Shown here piece by piece: positions 33,701 to 41,538 of a stretch of DNA of 64,000 nucleotides. Source of the DNA: an uncultured Parafilimonas sp. (GTDB lineage: Bacteria; Bacteroidota; Bacteroidia; Chitinophagales; Chitinophagaceae); NCBI GenBank assembly GCA_903882935.1, contig CAIRZB010000108.1:33394-97393 (forward strand), written 5' to 3'. Every line of letters begins with the position of its first letter. Position 1 is the stretch's first letter. Position numbers and translations under genes: made by a program. The notes below the pieces were generated by a model. The model was not told the DNA's origin. It ran no database searches and was given only the letters and a program-made list of their open reading frames with translations.

Positions 33701-35145
33701 CAAAAGTGCGGCTTAGGCCCGTGCTTATGACGGCCTTTGTCGCTTCCTTGGGCTTTTTCCCCATGGCCATCAGCAACGGTGCGGGGGCAGAGGTGCAACG
33801 CCCGCTGGCTACTGTGGTAATAGGCGGTTTGCTCATCGCCACCTTTCTTACGCTGTTTGTGCTGCCCATATTATATGTAACCTTTGAAAAAGGGTATTCA
33901 AAAAAGCCGAAAGCCAAAAAACATATCATCACGGCAATATCCCTGCTTGCTGCCATGGCTGTATGCGGCACATTGCACGCACAAACGCCCATTTCGCTGC
34001 AGGCGGCCACAGACACTGCTTTGCGCAACAACCTGCAGGTAAAAAACGAGCAGTTAAAAGCCCGGTACCAGCAAATGCTGGTCAACACATCGGCCAATAT
34101 CCCGCAGGCAAGCCTGCTGGCGGAGGCTGGGCAGATAAACAGTATTTATACCGACACAAAATTCAGCATCTCGCAGTCGTTCAGTTTCCCAACCGTGTAT
34201 GCCAAACAAAAAGGCTTGTTGCAGCAGGAATGGAAAAGCAGCCTGCTGGCGGTGGCAGTTAGGGAAGCCCAGCTAAAAAAGCAGGTGGCCCAGGTGTACG
34301 GTATGCTGTTGTATGCACGCCAAAAAAAGCAGTTGCTGCAATACACTGACAGCCTGTATACTGCTTTTTACACCAAGGCCGCCCTGCGCCTGGCCAAAGG
34401 CGAAAGCAATGTGCTGGAAAAGGCCAGTGCGGAAACACAACTGGGGCAAATTGGCATCCAACTACGGCAGTTGGCGCAAGACTCGGCCATATTGCAGTTG
34501 CAGTTTCAACTGTTGTTAAACACCACCAGCATTTTTGTGCCGGAGGCAGGCAGCGGCAAACTGGTTGCAAACACCACTGCTGCAGATGCCGCCATGTTAA
34601 ACAACCACCCTGCGGTAAAACTGGTGCAACAACAGCAGCAGGTGGCAGATGCCGCAATAAAGCTGGAAAAAAGCAGGCTGCTGCCCGATTTGTCGGTCGC
34701 CTACGCCAACACCAGCATAAAAGGTATGGGTGCGGATAATGTTTTGTACGGCACGGGCACCCGTTTTAATTCCGTGCAAGTGGGCGTGGGCATACCCATA
34801 TTTGCAAAAGGGCAAAAGGCAAAAATAAGCAGCGCCATTGTTAACAAACAAATTGCGGAGGGTAACTATACGGCCGGCCGGCAAACCATGCAGTACGAAT
34901 ACAATGCGGCACTGGCACAATATGCCAAATACCAGCAAACAGTGGGGTATTTTGAAAGCACAGCCTTACAAAATGCGGCCTTGGTGGCCAATACGGCCAA
35001 CCAACAACTGGCCGCGGGCAGCATCAACTACCTTGAATGGGTGCAGCTGATTAACCAATCGGTAACCGTAAAAAGCGATTATGCCGAGGCGGTTAAAAGC
35101 TTAAACGAGGCAGCCATACAGGTTAACTATTTTATTAATCAATAA
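30784..35145 (+). CDS. CusA/CzcA heavy-metal RND pump fused to TolC-like outer-membrane factor
   Basis: A 1453-residue fusion. Residues 1 to about 1040 are a heavy-metal-efflux RND transporter (start IIGFSVRNKLIVGLFIIALI; the signature GALDFGLIVDGAVIIVEAVM in TM4 with its intramembrane acid; second-half motif FGVAVLNGIVLIAEFN). Residues about 1045-1065 (KHIITAISLLAAMAVCGTLH) look like a former signal peptide now serving as a linker helix. From about 1070 on the sequence is an outer-membrane factor (ISLQAATDTALRNNLQVKNE, coiled-coil repeats) that would form the exit duct. Proton-driven export of Cu(I)/Ag(I) or Zn/Co/Cd across both membranes is expected. It is followed by the adaptor gene 10 nt downstream. 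Confidence 0.94.
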   Translation: MLDKIIGFSVRNKLIVGLFIIALIGYGSYQFTKLPIDAVPDITNNQVQVITIAPSFGATDIERLVTFPIEQANNNIAGMKEIRSFSRFGLSLVTIVFDDATDVYWARQQVAERLQQVQAQIPPGIGLPQLGPVSTGLGEIYQYVVRPKQGYENKYNETDLRTIQDWLVRRQLLGVNGVAEVSSFGGRLKQYSVDVDPNKLLSHKITITDVFNALESNNQNTGGAYIEKGPTVLYIRSEGLIGSIADIGNIAIKATTGGSPLFIRDVADVNIGNATRYGAMCYNDKGEVSGAVVMMLKGANSSDVIKKVKERIAQIQKTLPEGVLIEPFLDRTKMVNNAIGTVEKNLEEGALIVVFVLVLFLGNFRAGLLVASVIPLAMLFAVIMMNLFGVSGNLMSLGALDFGLIVDGAVIIVEAVMHRLSHSKHFKGVTKLTQPEMDVEVNQSASKMMNSAVFGQIIILVVYLPIFTLQGIEGKMFKPMAQTVAFALLGAFLLSLTYIPMMGSVFLSKKIKHKPNFSDKFMARIERVFQSALAKVLKFPKTVLFAVAGLFVTAVFVLTTLGGEFIPALEEGDFAVDTRVLTGSSLSTTIANTQKAAHILKTQFPEVEKVVTKIGSGEVPTDPMPMDASDMMVILKPKEEWTSAKTFNELSEKMGLALQAVPGVTAGFQFPVQMRFNELMTGARQDVVCKIFGENLDTLAAYAAKLGGIINTVNGAKNLYVEAVAGMPQIIINYNRNAIAQYNLNIADINKVVNTAFAGQSTGMLFEGEKRFNIVVRISGEQKKNVADVQNLLVPTPQGTQVPLYQLADVQLKDGPNQIQREDAKRRIVAGFNVRGRDVQSIVTELQAKVDKQLKFPAGYYITYGGAFENLNAAKQRLLVAVPVSLLLIFLLLYFAFNSIKQGLLIYSAIPLSAIGGIFFLALRGMPFSISAGVGFIALFGVAVLNGIVLIAEFNLLKKEGMKDVRRIVLMGTKVRLRPVLMTAFVASLGFFPMAISNGAGAEVQRPLATVVIGGLLIATFLTLFVLPILYVTFEKGYSKKPKAKKHIITAISLLAAMAVCGTLHAQTPISLQAATDTALRNNLQVKNEQLKARYQQMLVNTSANIPQASLLAEAGQINSIYTDTKFSISQSFSFPTVYAKQKGLLQQEWKSSLLAVAVREAQLKKQVAQVYGMLLYARQKKQLLQYTDSLYTAFYTKAALRLAKGESNVLEKASAETQLGQIGIQLRQLAQDSAILQLQFQLLLNTTSIFVPEAGSGKLVANTTAADAAMLNNHPAVKLVQQQQQVADAAIKLEKSRLLPDLSVAYANTSIKGMGADNVLYGTGTRFNSVQVGVGIPIFAKGQKAKISSAIVNKQIAEGNYTAGRQTMQYEYNAALAQYAKYQQTVGYFESTALQNAALVANTANQQLAAGSINYLEWVQLINQSVTVKSDYAEAVKSLNEAAIQVNYFINQ

Positions 35146-35155
35146 TATCACCATC

Positions 35156-36289
35156 ATGAAGCAGTTTATATATCTATCCATAATAAGCATGGCCCTGGTA
35201 GCCTGCGGGGGCAAGGCCAAAACAACACAGCCGGTGGCAGAAACGGTTAACAGTGGTAATACCATCACCCTTACCGATGCCCAATTAAAAAATGCCGGTA
35301 TTGTAACCGGCAACATTGAACAGAAAGAAATATCCTCCGTATTAAAGCTAAACGGCATGGTTGACGTGCCGCCGCAGAACATGGTCTCCATCAGTGTGCC
35401 GCTGGGCGGCTACCTGCAGTCAACCAACCTGCTGCCGGGCATGCATGTAAACAAAGGGGATGTTATTGCCATTATGGAAGACCAGCAATACATACAACTG
35501 CAGCAGGACTACCTAACCGCAAAAGCCAGGATAACACTGTTGGAGAATGAATATTACCGCCAGAAAGACCTGAACGAGAGCAAGGCCAGCAGCGACAAGG
35601 TTTTTCAGCAGGCCGAGGCCGATTACAAAACCCAAAAGGTATTGGTAAGCGCGCTAAACCAAAAACTTCAGTTGGCCGGCATAAATGTTAGCCAGTTAAA
35701 CGAGAACAATATATCCAAAAGCGTAAACATACACTCGCCCATCAACGGGTTTGTTACCAAGGTAAATGTAAACATAGGCCGGTATGTGTCGCCCACGGAG
35801 GTGTTGTTCGAACTGGTGAACCCCACAGACATACACCTGGCATTGAAGGTGTTTGAAAAAGACGTTGACAAGCTTTTTATTGGCCAAAAAGTGGTGGCAT
35901 TTACCAATAACAACCCAGCAAAAAAATACGATTGCGAAGTGTTGTTGATTGGCAGGGATATTTCTGCCGACAGAAACACCGACGTGCACTGCCATTTTGA
36001 GGCTTACGACAAAACGTTGATACCCGGCACATATATGAATGCCGAGGTACAGGTAAAAAATAAACGTGCACAAGTATTGCCCGAGGATGCCGTGGTGCGG
36101 TTTGAAAACAAAAATTACGTGTTTACCAAACAGGCAGCCAACCGTTTTGCCTTTACCGAAGTACGCACCGGCATTACCGAGAATGGTTTTATAGAAGTGG
36201 AAGATGCCGAAAAGCTGGCCGCCGGCGAAGTGGTGGTAAAAGGGGCCTACAGCCTGCTGATGAGCTTAAAAAACAAGTCGGAGGAATGA
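35156..36289 (+). CDS. RND efflux periplasmic adaptor (CusB/CzcB type) lipoprotein
   Basis: A 377-residue membrane-fusion protein. The N-terminus MKQFIYLSIISMALVACGG has a lipobox with cysteine 17, so it is lipid-anchored. A biotinyl-lipoyl half-motif appears in MVSISVPLGGYLQSTNLLPG, then a coiled-coil hairpin (LQQDYLTAKARITLLENEYY and following), the second lipoyl half (VNIHSPINGFVTKVNVNIGR) and the beta-barrel domain. It bridges the inner-membrane pump and outer duct, here both in one polypeptide encoded immediately upstream. The spacing of 10 nt shows one operon. Confidence 0.94.
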   Translation: MKQFIYLSIISMALVACGGKAKTTQPVAETVNSGNTITLTDAQLKNAGIVTGNIEQKEISSVLKLNGMVDVPPQNMVSISVPLGGYLQSTNLLPGMHVNKGDVIAIMEDQQYIQLQQDYLTAKARITLLENEYYRQKDLNESKASSDKVFQQAEADYKTQKVLVSALNQKLQLAGINVSQLNENNISKSVNIHSPINGFVTKVNVNIGRYVSPTEVLFELVNPTDIHLALKVFEKDVDKLFIGQKVVAFTNNNPAKKYDCEVLLIGRDISADRNTDVHCHFEAYDKTLIPGTYMNAEVQVKNKRAQVLPEDAVVRFENKNYVFTKQAANRFAFTEVRTGITENGFIEVEDAEKLAAGEVVVKGAYSLLMSLKNKSEE

Positions 36290-36310
36290 TTATTTAACAC
36301 ATAGAAATGC

Positions 36311-36436
36311 ATGGAACATACAGAAAAGCATTTAAAGAGCTCGGACTTCATAACCGACATAGTCATCGGCATGAGCGACGGGTTAACGGTACCTTTTGCG
36401 CTGGCAGCAGGGTTGTCTGTTTGGCAAAACTGCTAA
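36311..36436 (+). pseudogene. Truncated VIT1/CCC1-family metal transporter remnant
   Basis: A short frame of 41 codons begins MEHTEKHLKSSDFITDIVIG and continues MSDGLTVPFALAAGLS, the characteristic N-terminus and first membrane helix of vacuolar iron transporter-like (VIT1/CCC1) proteins. It then switches to unrelated sequence VWQNC and stops. A full protein has about 230 residues with five helices, so only about 36 family residues remain. It sits 21 nt after the adaptor gene, where some metal-efflux operons carry such a transporter. The break point is near 36416. Confidence 0.82.
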
Positions 36437-37153
36437 TGTATTGTGCGTTGGCAGGGTAATAACCACCCAGTGCCAACAGGCAGCAATACGATGAATACCC
36501 TAACCGCCCGGCCATTTTTAGTGGCCGGGCGGTAGTGTATTTCATCCGATTGTTTTGGGGATCGCATTGCGTTCGTCTGTTGGAACTATGGGGAACAGTG
36601 CAAAGAATGTATTACGGTTTCCTACATCCGCCGCAACGGGGGCGATAATTTGGCGGCGGCGGGCATAGCCCATCAACAAAATAAACGGTGTTAGCGGAAG
36701 TCCGCCGACATGGAGCGGCACATTTCTATACGATGCACAGGGCATAGCGTGGCCTGCGGCGCTATGTTCCAGACGGGAGTCTCATTCATAAGAAAATCCA
36801 AAGAGCGCAGGGCTAACGCTGAGGATAGCACACGCGCTTTTTATGATTCCTAAACACAATGCAGAGCTAGGGATAGGTGCGTCAAAAATTGTTTTCACGC
36901 GTTTGAGTGGTTTTGTTGGTGGTGGGAAGGTAGGATGAAAATGGATGGGGGGTGGGGATGACAATGTTTTTATTGGGAGGGGGAGTGTCTTGGGATGTAG
37001 GAGCGGCTATTTTGAGCTATGTATGGATTTGGGATTCGAACGTCAGTGAGGTAAAGGCCAAAATTGCTGATGCTGAATTGACAAGACTGACTTTTGAATT
37101 TGCAAATTTTTAATCTCATAAATCCGGGAATACAATCTGCGATGCTTTTTCAG
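36437..37153. other. Gene-poor GC-rich structured intergenic region
   Basis: It contains a strong 12-bp terminator-like hairpin (ACCGCCCGGCCA 36504-36515 with TGGCCGGGCGGT 36523-36534), then a GC-rich segment 36540-36790 with several palindromes (CATAGCG / CGCTATG near 36745-36769; CCGCCGC / GCGGCGG near 36628-36660). A 51-codon frame at 36958-37113 (MTMFLLGGGVSWDV) has no family resemblance and is not called. It replaces the lost 3' end of the VIT gene. Confidence 0.55.
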
Positions 37154-39733
37154 TTACACGCGATTAATAAACAATTCATTGGGAATCTCTGCTTGGATTT
37201 TTGTAAATACAGGGTTATATACATTAGCTTCAGCATTATCGGTTTCGATACTCACGATTAAACTATACCTGACTGCCGTATTATATTTGTTCAATTTTTT
37301 TCTTGTTTTATACCACCCGCTTTTGGGAAATACAGCAAGAATATTTCTCGTCGAAAGATCTGCACCGGAGGTAACAATGAAATCTTTTTTGACTGAGCCT
37401 TTGTTTCGTAGAGATTCTCTTATAGACCAGGGTTCATCGCTGCCGTCATAGTCGGTATCTTCTTCGCCTTCAACGGCGGCCGATATCCTCCTTCTGAAGG
37501 CAGCCAGTTCCTCTGTTGGTTTGATGACCTTGAAATCAAGCGAATGAGAGTGGTAGTGAAAATTGTTTGCATACCTCCTGTTACCCGGATTGGGATCTAT
37601 AAAATAGGACAATGTAACTTTTAGTTTTACATTCGCTTCCGTCAGTACCTCCCTCAATATATCAACAGGCCATGGGATTTCGTACAAATGATATTCGTTA
37701 TATTTTACCGTGTTAATGTTAAGACGATAAGGCTGTATAGTGTTTTCAGCAATCAGGGTAAGGGCATTGCCCGCACTGTACAAGGCCTTTTCCAACAAGG
37801 GTACACCATAACCGAATTTCCTTAGAAGTGTACGTTTTGCGGCCACCGTGGCATTGGCAAAAGTCAAACCGTTGAGCATTGTTTTTGTCCACTCGGCCGA
37901 ATGTACTAGGAGTGCCCTTATGGTTTCAGGCCATAGGTTAGGATATTGCCGCATAAGTTCTGCCGCCATTTGGGCCGCCTGGGCAGCGGCGCCGCTTGTG
38001 TCTCCAAAAGGCATGAATATAAATCTGCTGAACTCTTTATCCAAAGACAATGGTTTTAAAGAATGGACATCATCCCTTAACTGGTTATCCTGCAATGCAA
38101 GATTCCCGCCTTCAAGAACCAGATCAGGTTTGATGGGCCATTGATTATCCCAGGTCAGGGAAGTGGAATTAGAAGGGGACATTCCGCCGTTTGGCGCAAG
38201 GGGCCTGAAACCTCTCCAGGTATTTTGATCTATCCTGTCCATCCTCGTATAAGACCCAATAACTAAAGCGTTATAGGCCTGGCCTGGATCATGCACGGAT
38301 TCTAATTCATTTTTGGCTGGGTAGTCACCGGCATGGGCGGCCGAAGTAATATAATCAACATTACCCCCGCTGATGACAAATAACTGCCTTGTTTGGGGCT
38401 CAAAGATGTTCCCATTGGATATTTTGTCAATTGCCGAAGACCATGAAGATGGCCGTCCATGATAACCTGCACTACTGTCTGTTATGGTTAGACAGAATAT
38501 CCTTGCGTTATCTGGAAGATTAACAAAAGGCGCACTGCATGCATATTCTGTCAGCGAACCGTAAAAAGCGGGGTCATTGGGGTCATTGGGATGGATTATT
38601 TTAAATGACTCCAATCCATGAAATATGGATATTCTTTCGGTTGAAGCCATCACATTCACAAGATCACCATAAAGGGCCAGTCCGGCCGTTCCGGTGCCAT
38701 GACCACCTCCCGGCCATGTATCATTGGTGCCCCAGGCTGCTTTATAAGAGTATAACCTGTCATTCGGCAAAAAAGGATTAAGGAGCGGGTGCAGGTTGTT
38801 TACTCCACTATCCAAAAGGCATACAATAACTGAATTTTCTGTAACACGAAAGTCTGTGCGGCTAAGCAAATGGTCCAGCCACAACTGCTTTTCTGCATAA
38901 TTTACATTACGGGAAGTTACGAAATCATTTATCTCCTGTGGCTTTCTTAATTCAGCCAAATTATCCAGCAATAGAAGGGATGAGGAAAGCTGTGTCGCAG
39001 ATGCCCTGACAAGCCCTACCCGGTGCTCCGGGAACTCCAGCGTTTGGGGGCTGATTTGTGCGCCGATTTCACGCAGGTTATGCATAACATTTTCAAGCCT
39101 GACACCGTCATTTGACGTGCGCCTGAACCAGACTTCCCACCATAAAACAGCATTGTCATTGTCAGGGAAGGGAATTTCGGGGCCATCGCTCCAAAACGAC
39201 ATTAATGAAGCCATCTGTATCATGGCTATATTGGCGATCAGAGCGCCATTTTTGGGCTTATCAGTTAGATTTCCGTCCTTGTCCTTAATGTTTTTACTTG
39301 GGTCAAGATACTCAGTCACTTTTTTTATGAACTTACTGACACCGCCCTCTCTCATCATTACCACTACCCTGAAACGCTTTGTTTCCTGCCCGTTGTCTTC
39401 GTAAAATGTTTCCTGGTTAATGTTCAGGATTTGATATTGTGGCTCGTCTCTTTCCTGTGTAAGGCTATCAAATTTTAAAGAAAAATCAAATTCCGAATAA
39501 AACTCAACATATAGGGCATCATCCCTGACAATGTTTCCAGGCAATTGTTCTTCTTTGGCAATCCTGAACTGTTCTTTGACACTGTTAAGTTGCTCAAGCA
39601 ACATGTTCCCATGCATAGCACGGTTTCTTTGCGCCAGAGGAAATTCTATAGTTATTGTTTTTGGATAATTATAAATTTTGGGCTCAAAGAAAGCATCAAA
39701 TTTCAAATGGGGCAATCCGGGGGTTTCTGGCAT
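37154..39733 (-). CDS. ietS: Subtilisin-like protease of the IetAS defence pair
   Basis: An 859-residue S8 peptidase. The N-terminal ~290 residues are specific to this family and contain no known domain. The catalytic triad is visible: Asp308 (CLLDSGVNNLHPL), His345 (GGGHGTGTAGLAL) and Ser580 (FGDTSGAAAQAAQ). No signal peptide, so it acts in the cytoplasm. It is co-translated with an AAA ATPase (TAATG overlap). This pairing is IetAS, first described as a plasmid-maintenance system and later as an anti-phage module, in which both partners are required. The mechanism of activation is unknown. Confidence 0.88.
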   Translation of the reverse strand: MPETPGLPHLKFDAFFEPKIYNYPKTITIEFPLAQRNRAMHGNMLLEQLNSVKEQFRIAKEEQLPGNIVRDDALYVEFYSEFDFSLKFDSLTQERDEPQYQILNINQETFYEDNGQETKRFRVVVMMREGGVSKFIKKVTEYLDPSKNIKDKDGNLTDKPKNGALIANIAMIQMASLMSFWSDGPEIPFPDNDNAVLWWEVWFRRTSNDGVRLENVMHNLREIGAQISPQTLEFPEHRVGLVRASATQLSSSLLLLDNLAELRKPQEINDFVTSRNVNYAEKQLWLDHLLSRTDFRVTENSVIVCLLDSGVNNLHPLLNPFLPNDRLYSYKAAWGTNDTWPGGGHGTGTAGLALYGDLVNVMASTERISIFHGLESFKIIHPNDPNDPAFYGSLTEYACSAPFVNLPDNARIFCLTITDSSAGYHGRPSSWSSAIDKISNGNIFEPQTRQLFVISGGNVDYITSAAHAGDYPAKNELESVHDPGQAYNALVIGSYTRMDRIDQNTWRGFRPLAPNGGMSPSNSTSLTWDNQWPIKPDLVLEGGNLALQDNQLRDDVHSLKPLSLDKEFSRFIFMPFGDTSGAAAQAAQMAAELMRQYPNLWPETIRALLVHSAEWTKTMLNGLTFANATVAAKRTLLRKFGYGVPLLEKALYSAGNALTLIAENTIQPYRLNINTVKYNEYHLYEIPWPVDILREVLTEANVKLKVTLSYFIDPNPGNRRYANNFHYHSHSLDFKVIKPTEELAAFRRRISAAVEGEEDTDYDGSDEPWSIRESLRNKGSVKKDFIVTSGADLSTRNILAVFPKSGWYKTRKKLNKYNTAVRYSLIVSIETDNAEANVYNPVFTKIQAEIPNELFINRV

Positions 39734-40710
39734 TACGTTTTTTTATTTTTAAGGCTGCTGAGTAAAAACGCTTTGTGGAGCTTTTTTGCGCCGGATAAAA
39801 TCATTTCCTTGATTGTTTCCTCACACGCCTTTGCTATGTCCGAGTAATTAAGGCCGGACGCAGCATCGGCTAAAGCCTTGTAATTGATCTGTGCATCAAA
39901 AGTGAATGCTGTGGTATATTTCTTAGTGGCGGCTATAATTTCATCATTAGTCGGCAAAGGATAATTAATTATATCATCAAAGCGCCTGAAAAGAGCTTTG
40001 TCCAATAATTCTGGCAAATTGGTTGCGGCTATAATGATGCTGTTGCTGTTGTCTTTTTCAATATTTATTAAGAACGAATTCAAAATGCGTTTTATTTCGC
40101 CAATATCCTGGCCCTGGTCACGATGAGAACCGATTGAATCAAATTCGTCAAATAGGTAAACTCCCCGCTGTTGCGGCATGATATCAAAAATCATTCTCAG
40201 TTTGGCTATGGATTCGCCCATGAACTTTGAAAGAATTCCATCCAACCGTATGATAAAAACGGGAATACCCAATTCACCCGCGATTGCCTGCGCTGTCATG
40301 GTTTTTCCGGTTCCGGGGGCACCTGTCAGCAAAAGCTTCCGGCGCGGTTTTAGATTGTGGTGTAGCAATAACTCCAGCTTGCTTTGCTCTACGATTAGTT
40401 TTTCCAGGCGGCCCTTGACATCAGCCGCCAAAACCATATCCGACAGGGTGATCCGTGGTTGGAAAATATCTATTAGTTCGCTTAATTCTCGTTTCTGGGG
40501 TGAAAGACTGACTATTTTTCCTCTTTCAAATTGAGCAAGCGACCTGTTTTTTCGGGCATCTTCAATTAGGGATTTTAATTCTTGTGCAAAGCTGGCATGC
40601 CCTTGCCTGGCCTCTGAAGCGGCAATTTGCATTGCAGAAGCAAAAAAACGGTCTTCATCCCCTTGTCCAAAGGATTTAATCAAGCTTTTTATTTGGTCGG
40701 ATGCTGCCAT
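39733..40710 (-). CDS. ietA: AAA+ ATPase of the IetAS defence pair
   Basis: A 325-residue AAA+ ATPase: N-terminal helical domain, Walker A LLTGAPGTGKTMTAQ, Walker B GVYLFDEFDSIG, sensor 1 IIIAATNLPELLDKAL and an arginine finger region FRRFDDIINYPLP. It probably senses an invader-derived structure and controls the partner protease encoded directly downstream. It lies between the decayed metal-transporter region and the Lhr helicase, with no integrase nearby, so it is an isolated defence insertion in the chromosome. Confidence 0.88.
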   Translation of the reverse strand: MAASDQIKSLIKSFGQGDEDRFFASAMQIAASEARQGHASFAQELKSLIEDARKNRSLAQFERGKIVSLSPQKRELSELIDIFQPRITLSDMVLAADVKGRLEKLIVEQSKLELLLHHNLKPRRKLLLTGAPGTGKTMTAQAIAGELGIPVFIIRLDGILSKFMGESIAKLRMIFDIMPQQRGVYLFDEFDSIGSHRDQGQDIGEIKRILNSFLINIEKDNSNSIIIAATNLPELLDKALFRRFDDIINYPLPTNDEIIAATKKYTTAFTFDAQINYKALADAASGLNYSDIAKACEETIKEMILSGAKKLHKAFLLSSLKNKKT

Positions 40711-41538
40711 ATTGCATCAAAAATATACTTATTTTGAAATCTTACCAGTAACCAACCTCACCTTACGCTAAAATTTCACATCTTTCTTCTTAAATATAGT
40801 TTTGTTGGTTTATTAATGCGGCAGTTATTAGCATCCGCAATTGCAGGGAGGTCTTTTTAATGAGCTACTTATAAAAATACGATTTCACTTGATAGCACAA
40901 ATATCAAATCCATAAAAATATCAACTTAAAACACGGCTCAAATTCCACTAATCATCCCCCTTTTTGATAACTCACATTCCCTTCCCCTTGCCAAAAATTT
41001 ACGAAATTAGTGGGAAAAAATGTATGCATAACGCGGAAGGCAAACATATCAATACAGTATTTCAAACGACCGAAGGGAGCTTTGCCCTGCCGCCATTCAA
41101 TATAAAAACTATGCCTCCATTATCACAAAATAACACATCCTGCCTTATTAATCCTATAGGGTTTTTAACGGTAGTCCTGGTATACCTGTACAACTTGGCC
41201 GTTTTTGCCAAAGTGTTTGTTGCAGCCGGGGCCTTGTCTATAAAGGGTTTCAGAGGCGTTTTTTTTCAACTGCTGGAAATTGTGTTGTTTTTCATTGCCT
41301 TAAAAATTTTGCTTTTTACCAAACCCTTTATTAACGGCCATTTGGCGATTTCCCAATCTGGGATGAGACACCCGTTTTGCGTGTATCACCTTGTATCATT
41401 TTTGGGTGCAAATGCAGTACTGCTAAGGGTTGCAGGCGTTTCCAATTATGGGAAAGTGAGGCACCTGTTTTGCATGTCACATGTTGTCTCATTTTTTAAA
41501 ACGGCTGTAAAAAGTCTTTCAAAAAGGGTGGTTTTTTG
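40711..41538. other. Intergenic region with paired 58-bp repeats
   Basis: A long frame on the + strand (from 40964) continues 490 nt antisense into the helicase gene and has no protein-like conservation, so it is not called. At 41349-41408 and 41439-41496 lie two related units, each with a small palindrome (TCCCAATCTGGGA; TTTCCAATTATGGGAAA) followed by GAGACACCCGTTTTGCGTGT or its variant GAGGCACCTGTTTTGCATGT. Nothing else is recognised. Confidence 0.5.

Noticed and set aside
36958..37113. A 51-codon frame between the VIT remnant and the IetS gene
   Set aside because: No homology by eye and no supporting neighbours; may be chance.
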